The notes beneath the pieces are model-generated. The model saw only the letters and a program-made list of their open reading frames with translations. It was not told the DNA's origin and ran no database searches. 64,000 bases of DNA from assembly GCA_965206355.1 (NCBI GenBank), contig OZ242212.1, positions 372,001 to 436,000 on the forward strand, read 5' to 3'. The DNA is from Spongiihabitans sp965206355. GTDB lineage: Bacteria; Pseudomonadota; Gammaproteobacteria; Arenicellales; Poriferihabitantaceae. The position numbers were made by a program, and so were the translations under genes. Shown here one piece after another: positions 54,978 through 61,185 of this stretch (the stretch's first letter is position 1; each line of letters begins with the position of its first letter).

Positions 54978-56222
54978 ATGAACAGATCAATAACAATTCG
55001 TAAAAACAAAAGAATTCTGGTCGGTATAACCGGTGGAATTGCTGCCTATAAATCGCCAGATTTGGTGCGTCGCCTGATTGAGCGCGGCGCCGATGTGCGC
55101 GTGGTCATGGCAGAGGCGGCTGAGGCCTTTATTACGCCGTTGACCTTACAGGCAGTGAGTGGTCATCCGGTAGCGAGACATTTACTGGATACCGAGGCAG
55201 AATCCGCTGCACCGTCTGGTGAGGAAGCGGAGACATCAGGGATGGGGCATATTGAACTAGCGCGTTGGGCAGAAATGATTATTGTCGCACCCGCTACGGC
55301 AAATTTTATGGCGAAAGTGGCACATGGCAAAGCAGACGATTTGCTATCTACTTTGGTGTTAGCAAGCGAAGCCGATCTGGTTATTGCGCCGGCGATGAAC
55401 CAACAGATGTGGCAAAACAGTGCGACACAGGATAATGCGCAAACCCTAAAAAATCGTGGCGTAAAAATTATTGGTCCCAGTGAAGGCAAGCAGGCTTGTG
55501 GGGAGGTCGGCCCGGGCAGAATGACGCAACCCGAGGATATTGCCCAACAGCTTTTAGGTGATGGCATTCCACAATTACTTGCCGATAAAACAGTGGTTAT
55601 TACCGCCGGCCCCACTTGGGAGGCGATTGATCCGGTGCGTGGCGTGACCAACCACAGCTCAGGGAAAATGGGCTTCGCGATGGCAAGCGCAGCCAGAGAT
55701 TTTGGCGCAAACGTGGTGTTGCTATGTGGACCGGTCAGTATGGCAACGCCCGCTGGCATTGAAAGAATCAATGTGCAGTCGGCCAGGCAAATGTACGAGC
55801 AGGTATTCAATCACATTGAACGCAGTCAAATTTTTATCGGTGTTGCGGCAGTCGCTGATTATCGGCCGCTACAACAGCTTGATCACAAGATTAAAAAAGA
55901 CCAAGATGAAATGACTATCAGGATGGTCAGAAATCCGGATATTTTGACAGAAGTAGCCCGGCATAGTAGCGAAATATTTACCGTGGGATTTGCCGCAGAA
56001 ACTCACAATCTGCTTGAAAACGCACAAAAAAAATTGGCATCAAAAAATGTTGATATGATTGTCGCCAACGATGTCTCAGGGCAAGAGGGGGCATTTGCCA
56101 ACGACAGCAATGAGGCGACATTGCTTCATCGAAAAGGTAGAATCCATCTGCCAAGAACCGACAAGTACCGATTGGCAGTGCAAATCATTGAACATATTTG
56201 CCAGCTCTGTCAACACAAGTAA
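54978..56222 (+). CDS. coaBC: Bifunctional phosphopantothenoylcysteine decarboxylase/phosphopantothenate--cysteine ligase
   Basis: Two steps of coenzyme A synthesis. The 414-residue protein has an N-terminal CoaC flavoprotein domain (KRILVGITGGIAAYKSPDLVRRL, active-site PAMNQQMW and the CGEVGPGRM stretch) and a C-terminal CoaB ligase domain from about residue 195 (ITAGPTWEAIDPVRGVTNHS, SSGKMGFAMA). Length matches Dfp. It is followed by dut. Confidence 0.97.
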   Translation: MNRSITIRKNKRILVGITGGIAAYKSPDLVRRLIERGADVRVVMAEAAEAFITPLTLQAVSGHPVARHLLDTEAESAAPSGEEAETSGMGHIELARWAEMIIVAPATANFMAKVAHGKADDLLSTLVLASEADLVIAPAMNQQMWQNSATQDNAQTLKNRGVKIIGPSEGKQACGEVGPGRMTQPEDIAQQLLGDGIPQLLADKTVVITAGPTWEAIDPVRGVTNHSSGKMGFAMASAARDFGANVVLLCGPVSMATPAGIERINVQSARQMYEQVFNHIERSQIFIGVAAVADYRPLQQLDHKIKKDQDEMTIRMVRNPDILTEVARHSSEIFTVGFAAETHNLLENAQKKLASKNVDMIVANDVSGQEGAFANDSNEATLLHRKGRIHLPRTDKYRLAVQIIEHICQLCQHK

Positions 56223-56314
56223 TATTTTTGTCTGTAGCTTAAAAGCACCAATAAGCAATACCGACAACATGCGCTGGTGTCCATATCCGCATTACCATAC
56301 CACAATAGAAAGTG

Positions 56315-56785
56315 ATGAAAAAAAAGATTGATGTGAAAATTCTTGATCCGCGTATTGCCGGTGAGTTTGGGCTGCCTCGGTATGCCACCACTGGTTCTGC
56401 GGGATTAGATTTACGTGCGTGTGTGGCGCAGTCTTTGCAACTGCAACCGCAACAAACAGAACTCATTCCCACTGGCATCGCTATCCATATCGCCGATCCG
56501 GAATTTGCGGCAGTATTGATACCGAGATCGGGGATGGGGCACAAGCATGGCATCATCTTGGGAAATCTTACCGGTCTGATTGATTCTGACTATCAAGGGC
56601 AGTTATTCGTATCCTGCTGGAATCGAAGCACTAGCGCATTTACGATCAATCCGGGTGACCGCATTGCCCAGATGGTATTGGTGCCGGTCGTGCAGGCGGA
56701 GTTTAATGTGGTTGAGTCCTTTACGACAAGCGATCGCTCGGAAGGTGGTTTCGGTTCAACTGGAGGCAACGAGTTGCCTGCTTGA
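56315..56785 (+). CDS. dut: Deoxyuridine 5'-triphosphate nucleotidohydrolase
   Basis: Hydrolyses dUTP, keeping uracil out of DNA and supplying dUMP. The 156-residue trimer-forming enzyme has the five conserved motifs: TTGSAGLDLRA, PRSGMG, GNLTGLIDSDYQG, GDRIAQMVLVPV, and C-terminal RSEGGFGSTG. ATG at 56315 follows a GTG. It lies downstream of coaBC as in many gammaproteobacteria. Confidence 0.96.
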   Translation: MKKKIDVKILDPRIAGEFGLPRYATTGSAGLDLRACVAQSLQLQPQQTELIPTGIAIHIADPEFAAVLIPRSGMGHKHGIILGNLTGLIDSDYQGQLFVSCWNRSTSAFTINPGDRIAQMVLVPVVQAEFNVVESFTTSDRSEGGFGSTGGNELPA

Positions 56786-56856
56786 ATGCGTTTGTTTAGA
56801 CATGCGAAAAAACGAGAAACACGAACAGTACTATTGGTCGGTTTTTTGTTGCCTGG

Positions 56857-57654
56857 TTACCAGCTATTTCGCAACTCTCGTAGTTTCAAAAACACCGTCT
56901 GCATATCCGGGTTTGCGCCAACATCGGGAAATTTCAAACGAATCTGTTCAATAACTTCAGGGTTTTGCAAGCGAAAAAAAGTATTGAATGTCTTTTCCTG
57001 ATCCAGCGTAGTTACTAGAGCATCAGTCGCATCCTGTGCTGCGATGTCCGCCAGCAAAGCCTGAGCCGCCGCATTGCCCGGTTCCCGATCCAGTGTGAAT
57101 TGCAGATTGTTGTGCAAATAATCATGTCCGGGATAAATTCGGGTATTGCCAGCCAAATGCCCTAATTGATTGACAAAAGTTTGATACAGCGCCTGCGGAT
57201 GTCCACCGTTATGACAGTTACCTGCACCCGCATTAAACAAAGTATCACCACAAAATAATGCCGGATCATCGGTTCTTGATAGCAGGCAAATGTGGCTCAT
57301 GGTATGCCCTGGGGTATCAAGGGTTTCAAGCTCCACAGTATGACCAACCTTAATGACATCCCCCGCTTTAAGCCCTCGCGTCATCTCCGCAATGGCTGAA
57401 CCGGCAGCGTGATGAGCAAGCACTTTGGCACCCGTAGCTGCAATCACTTCGTGGTTGCCGCCGATATGATCGTGGTGTTCGTGGGTATTTAGCAGTTGGG
57501 TAATTTCCCAACCTTGCTCTTTAGCACAGTCCAGACATTTCCCGTGATCCAGCGGATCAATGGCAAGCGCCTCGCCAGTTTCAGGACAAGCAATTAAATA
57601 GTTAAAATTACGGTAAGCATTACCAGTCCAGATTTGTGTCACAATCATAGTCAC
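56857..57654 (-). CDS. gloB: Hydroxyacylglutathione hydrolase (glyoxalase II)
   Basis: Hydrolyses S-lactoylglutathione in methylglyoxal detoxification. The 265-residue metallo-beta-lactamase-fold enzyme has the metal motif NTHEHHDHIGGN. It also has DTPGHTMSHI, FCGDTLFNAGAGNC and YPGHDYLHNNLQF, all as in GloB. The C-terminal HAGH domain with KLRELRNSW is complete. Confidence 0.95.
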   Translation of the reverse strand: MTMIVTQIWTGNAYRNFNYLIACPETGEALAIDPLDHGKCLDCAKEQGWEITQLLNTHEHHDHIGGNHEVIAATGAKVLAHHAAGSAIAEMTRGLKAGDVIKVGHTVELETLDTPGHTMSHICLLSRTDDPALFCGDTLFNAGAGNCHNGGHPQALYQTFVNQLGHLAGNTRIYPGHDYLHNNLQFTLDREPGNAAAQALLADIAAQDATDALVTTLDQEKTFNTFFRLQNPEVIEQIRLKFPDVGANPDMQTVFLKLRELRNSW

Positions 57655-57774
57655 CCCTCATCGGATTAGAACAGACCTGAGTTAGAATGAACAGCCGCCT
57701 TCGACAGCCGTAAGATAGCACACCATTGTATAATCAAAGCACCCATCAAACGATTACTCCCCATAAAAAAACAG

Positions 57775-57945
57775 TTGCCCTTTAGCTCACATATCGCGCG
57801 CTTGTTTCTGCCTTTGGTTGTACTCAGTAGCATAGCCATACCGATACACGCCGCCGAGCTGATCAGTATAAAAAACGTTACCCTGATTGCTACCGACTTC
57901 GATGATGGCGACAGTTTCAAAGTCAACTCGGAGCTGAATCAATAA
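57775..57945 (+). pseudogene. Truncated N-terminal fragment of a thermonuclease-like (SNase) protein
   Basis: A 56-codon frame (TTG at 57775; open slightly further upstream) has a signal peptide RLFLPLVVLSSIAIPIHAAE. It is followed by KNVTLIATDFDDGDSFKVN, which resembles the start of secreted Staphylococcal-nuclease-like domains (DGDSFKV). It then stops in SELNQ, so the catalytic part is missing. It overlaps the 5' end of the queF remnant; a deletion may have joined the two. Resemblance is from a short segment only. Confidence 0.45.
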
Positions 57946-58297
57946 TCGCTTCGTCACCAGATGTGGCACTCATTGAGAAAGTACCTAACCCGCATCAAGA
58001 TTCGCCTTATTTAGTTCGCTTTACTGCACCCGAATTTACTTCCCTGTGCCCGGTAACAGGTCAACCGGACTTCGCACATCTGGTCATTGACTATGTGCCA
58101 AATGAGTGGCTGGTGGAAAAAAATCCCTGAAATTATATCCTGTTAGCTTCGGGAATCATGGGAATTTTCATGAGGCATGTACCGTAGAAATTGGTAAACG
58201 TTTAATCTGTGAATTGAATCCGGCATGGCTCAGAATTGGCGGATACTGGTATCCCAAAGGCAGTATGCTCATTGACGTTTTTTTCAGCAAGGAATAG
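57906..58297 (+). pseudogene. queF: Frameshifted 7-cyano-7-deazaguanine reductase remnant
   Basis: QueF makes the queuosine precursor preQ1. The 5' frame reads VPNPHQDSPYLVRFTAPEFT and SLCPVTGQPDFAHL (catalytic cysteine present), then runs to a stop. After an A7 run (58117-58123) the family continues in the next frame as KSLKLYPVSFGNHGNFHEA and GGYWYPKGSMLIDVFF. One added A would restore E-K-K-S. Two conserved positions look changed (usual SFRNHG and FHEDC read SFGNHG and FHEAC). The C-terminus is also short, so decay is more likely than a read error. Confidence 0.75.
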
Positions 58298-58360
58298 TGC
58301 TAGACAGTGTGGATTCCCGAACGAAGCGTGGTAGGGTATCGGAGCAAGGGTTAGTTTATT

Positions 58361-58500
58361 GAGACCTTTGCACGGAATATGATTTCACCTGCATGCTGCG
58401 TTAAAATCGTACTCAATCGGTCATTTATAAGCATAAACTCCCTCATTCCGTGCGTTTTTGCCTGGCCTGAAAGCGAAATCATATTCCGTGCAAAGGTCTC
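58361..58500 (+). mobile_element. MITE copy 9 (short form, 140 bp, homogenised ends)
   Basis: Perfect 5-bp duplication TTATT at 58356-58360 and 58501-58505. Unlike the others, both terminal repeats carry the same arm: GGAATATGATTTC after the left end and GAAATCATATTCC before the right. This gives a longer perfect inverted repeat (25 bp or more). Confidence 0.93.
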
Positions 58501-58520
58501 TTATTAGGGTTGCTGAACCG

Positions 58521-59252
58521 TTATGAATGTAAAAAGTTATTGACCCAGGTCAATACCGTGTCCGAATGAGTATCGTTTTTTGTCAGTGAATGCAGGGTTG
58601 ATGCATAAACTTCAGCACCAATGGTTTCTTTTCTGCGTTCGGCTCTGAACTGGCAAAAAGCCTTGTTGAATTCCGGGTGTCCCTGAATGCCGAGCATTTT
58701 ATTTTCTGCGACTATCATGCTGTTTGGGCAGAAGTCATTTTCGGCGATGGTCTTAAATTGTGGCGGAATATCAACCACCTGATCCTGATGAATAACAATC
58801 AGGTTGTAGCAGTCATCGTTTAGATTTTCTGCCCCTGTCATCCAGTGTCTTTTGTCGATAATTTTTGCGCTGTGGATGCCAAACCCCCAGCCTACTTCCG
58901 CTTTTTCAGTTTTTCCGCCCAGGCTATGCGCGATCAGTTGATGTCCAAAACAAATGCCGACCACCTTGATATCCTCATCCCAACATTGCCGAATAAACAC
59001 CTGAAGTGCCTCAATCCAAGGCAGGTCTTCGTACACACTGGCACGAGACCCACTGATAATGTAGCCATCAAAATCTTGTGGATTGGGCAGGCTTTCTCCT
59101 TCAAAGCAACGGACGGGTGTCAAGGCGATAGTTTGTGCTGATGGATCCAGATTGTTCTGAAACATTAGTGTATAGGTACCATATTCTTCTTGGTGCAACG
59201 GATCAATGTCGTCACATAATAAAAGACCAATGTTGAGAGGGTGGTTAAGCAT
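58521..59252 (-). CDS. Class I glutamine amidotransferase-like protein
   Basis: A stand-alone glutaminase-type domain resembling GMP synthase N-termini. The catalytic cysteine is in VGICFGHQLIAHSLGG and the histidine-glutamate pair in IQGHPEF. YIISGSRASVYEDLPW is typical of the GMP-synthase-like subgroup of about 240 residues. No acceptor domain follows, so the substrate is unknown. MITE copy 9 lies 21 bp beyond its stop. Confidence 0.82.
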   Translation of the reverse strand: MLNHPLNIGLLLCDDIDPLHQEEYGTYTLMFQNNLDPSAQTIALTPVRCFEGESLPNPQDFDGYIISGSRASVYEDLPWIEALQVFIRQCWDEDIKVVGICFGHQLIAHSLGGKTEKAEVGWGFGIHSAKIIDKRHWMTGAENLNDDCYNLIVIHQDQVVDIPPQFKTIAENDFCPNSMIVAENKMLGIQGHPEFNKAFCQFRAERRKETIGAEVYASTLHSLTKNDTHSDTVLTWVNNFLHS

Positions 59253-59457
59253 GCGTGTATTATGGGTCTTATGGACTTAAAATTAAAGTGCCGGGCATAC
59301 ACATTTATATCGCTAACCTGATTATTGGCTTTTAGAGCATTGCTGACAGAAGCGCGGACACGTTGAGAAGGTAATGCAACGTCTGATTGATTTTGTAATG
59401 GGGTGGTGTCCCCCGGAATTGGACAAGTCGGTTTGACACGAGTTGTCGGGTAGAATG

Positions 59458-59637
59458 TTAGAGCGTGACAATTAGAAACAAAATAAAGAGGACGACCAGT
59501 CCAATGGGAATGAGTGCGCCAGCCCAGTCTTTGGGTGCATTCTTGCTTTCTTGTAATGATGCTTTGATGCCCGGGAAAAACCAGAAGACAAGAATCAAAG
59601 CGAAAACACCAATAATCAGTTTTTCCCAAGTTTCCAT
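59458..59637 (-). CDS. Small two-helix membrane protein, conserved-looking
   Basis: A 59-residue protein starting METWEKLIIGVFALILVFWF. It has two hydrophobic segments (about 7-25 and 41-58) separated by FPGIKASLQESKNAPKDWAG, and ends LVVLFILFLIVTL. I recall similar short proteins in gammaproteobacteria but cannot name a family. The composition and clean start and stop suggest a real gene. Topology would be two transmembrane helices with a short basic-acidic loop. Confidence 0.6.
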   Translation of the reverse strand: METWEKLIIGVFALILVFWFFPGIKASLQESKNAPKDWAGALIPIGLVVLFILFLIVTL

Positions 59638-59662
59638 TGCTTTCGTGTTAGTTGTTCAATAT

Positions 59663-59827
59663 TTATTGCGTAGCTTTGTACGACGAGGTAAAAATAGCAT
59701 TTAGTCCTCCCCCGTGCAAATCACCCAATATAATTACATTATGATCCGTTTTCGACAGTACGAATTGTTCGGCTAGCGCTGGAAATAAACTGGTTTGTTG
59801 CGCTTTTTGTTGCACCTGTTGGCTCAT
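59663..59827 (-). CDS. Hypothetical protein (54 residues)
   Basis: Starts MSQQVQQKAQQTSLFPALAE and ends GGGLNAIFTSSYKATQ. Its ATG overlaps the stop of the frame upstream (59824-60174) as ATGA, which is typical of translational coupling. No family recognised. It lies 26 bp before the small membrane protein. It could be part of a decayed gene. Confidence 0.3.
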   Translation of the reverse strand: MSQQVQQKAQQTSLFPALAEQFVLSKTDHNVIILGDLHGGGLNAIFTSSYKATQ

Positions 59828-60174
59828 TTTCGTATTCCGTGAATCATCGAATAAGAAGTCGGATGACAATCTCTTGACAAATAGAAGTAGCCTCGACCTG
59901 TATCTGCAAACCTATCAAGAGTATAGCAAAACTGACCCCCAATATTAGTCAAGTTTGATGTAAAAAGCTTCCAATTAGTGTGGAAGACAGCGCTACGAGG
60001 ATTCAAATAAATAATTCTTGTCTCTCTGCATTGTAGATGAGTCTCAACATATATGTTCCAGTCTTGTGCGAGGCTGTTAGTAACAAGTTTTTGTTCCGGA
60101 TCATTGTGGACATCAGGTTTGAACGTATCGGGCGCCAACACAAATGAAAAACAAAGCACCACAGCCGAAATCAA
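59824..60174 (-). CDS. Hypothetical secreted protein (about 116 residues)
   Basis: A frame with a possible signal peptide LISAVVLCFSFVLAPDTF (start at the TTG at 60174; an ATG is lacking) and no recognised domain. It contains CRETRIIYLNPRSAVFHTNW and RGYFYLSRDCHPTSYS. The unusual start, and the broken frame upstream (60175-60425), leave open that this is the tail of a damaged gene. Confidence 0.3.
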   Translation of the reverse strand: MISAVVLCFSFVLAPDTFKPDVHNDPEQKLVTNSLAQDWNIYVETHLQCRETRIIYLNPRSAVFHTNWKLFTSNLTNIGGQFCYTLDRFADTGRGYFYLSRDCHPTSYSMIHGIRK

Positions 60175-60425
60175 CCCAATAACAGGGATCCTGAAATGTC
60201 ATCCCGGAAGCAATACCGAAAGGCTACACGATTTTGTTCAAGGTGCATATTCATATAACCATACTCGCTCACATAGTAGTCGACAAAGTACAGTTGATCG
60301 AAATCAGCCGCACCTTGTTTCAGTACTTCCTTGCTTCAGCCGGGATTAAAATGGTTCACCGCCTTATGACATTCATCGGAGTCGGCAAGTTGTTGCCAAA
60401 TTTGTAAAGCGTCAACAAACATGCT
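60175..60425 (-). pseudogene. Unrecognised broken reading frame
   Basis: On the minus strand an ATG near 60420 opens MFVDALQIWQQLADSDECHK, meets a TGA, then continues in frame as SKEVLKQGAADFDQLYFVDY and YVSEYGYMNMHLEQNRVAFR before stopping. The composition looks coding. I do not recognise the family. It may once have been one gene with the hypothetical frame at 59824-60174. Confidence 0.3.
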
Positions 60426-60458
60426 GTGTTGTGTTCTTGTGGTTGAGGAAAAATGAGA

Positions 60459-60597
60459 GAGACCTTTGCACGGAAGATGATTTCGCTTTCAGGCAAGGCA
60501 AAAACGCACGGAATGAGGGAGTTTATGCTTATAAATGACCGATTGAGTACGATTTTAACGCAGCATGCAGGTGAAATGGCTTTCGTGCAAAGGTCTC
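60459..60597 (-). mobile_element. MITE copy 10 (short form, 139 bp)
   Basis: Ends GAGACCTTTGCACG and CGTGCAAAGGTCTC. Perfect 5-bp duplication TGAGA at 60454-60458 and 60598-60602. It sits directly after the soxG stop codon (60604). Confidence 0.93.
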
Positions 60598-60603
60598 TGA
60601 GAA

Positions 60604-61185
60604 TTATAAAGTATGCATCCCGCTGACTAAATAATCCCAGACATATTCGGTAAAACTCCATCGCACCTGAATATCATAGGTTGGGGTGTTGCTGATTTTG
60701 TGTAACAAAATGCTGGCATGACCAAAACGGGTTTGGCAACAGCTTCCTGTCATAAATATATCTGGATGTAAGTCCATAGGGCATGCTTTGGCGAGCAAGG
60801 TGGAGGAATCCGTGCCATCCAATCTGAGAACAGTGTAGTAGTCGGTAACCTCCACAATCGCACTGTGGCTACCCAACAGGGCGACTTTAAGGTTGGCGAG
60901 GGTACTGTCGGTTTCGGCTAACGGGCAATGCAATAACCATTCATTGGGTCCTAACCAATACAGCGTGGTGTTGTCCTTTTTAGTGCAGGTATGTGCTACC
61001 ACTGGTAGCATCATTCCGAGGGTGGATTCGACATTGTTCACGAATTGAGGGTTATTCAATTCTCCTCTTAAATTAATTTTTCCACACCACGGTAACTCAA
61101 ATAAACAGGTGTCGCCGTCTACTTGCGTTCGGTTGTCAGCGGGTGATGTAGTCCGAACTTCAGGCATTGTCATCGTTTCAACCAT
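60604..61185 (-). CDS. soxG: Sarcosine oxidase gamma subunit
   Basis: Small subunit of heterotetrameric sarcosine oxidase, which oxidises sarcosine to glycine, feeding C1 units to tetrahydrofolate. The 193-residue protein has CGKINLRGELNNPQFVNNVE, LYWLGPNEWLLHCP, the YTVLRLDGTDSSTLLAKACP stretch, and a C-terminal IQVRWSFTEYVWDYL, typical of SoxG. It overlaps soxA by 8 bp. It is unrelated to the thiosulfate-oxidation sox genes despite the name. Confidence 0.9.
   Translation of the reverse strand: MVETMTMPEVRTTSPADNRTQVDGDTCLFELPWCGKINLRGELNNPQFVNNVESTLGMMLPVVAHTCTKKDNTTLYWLGPNEWLLHCPLAETDSTLANLKVALLGSHSAIVEVTDYYTVLRLDGTDSSTLLAKACPMDLHPDIFMTGSCCQTRFGHASILLHKISNTPTYDIQVRWSFTEYVWDYLVSGMHTL

Noticed and set aside
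3048..60597. The repeated 139/162-bp sequence as a CRISPR array or REP elements
   Set aside because: Copies are kilobases apart, have target duplications and inverted ends, and no cas genes or regular spacers are present.
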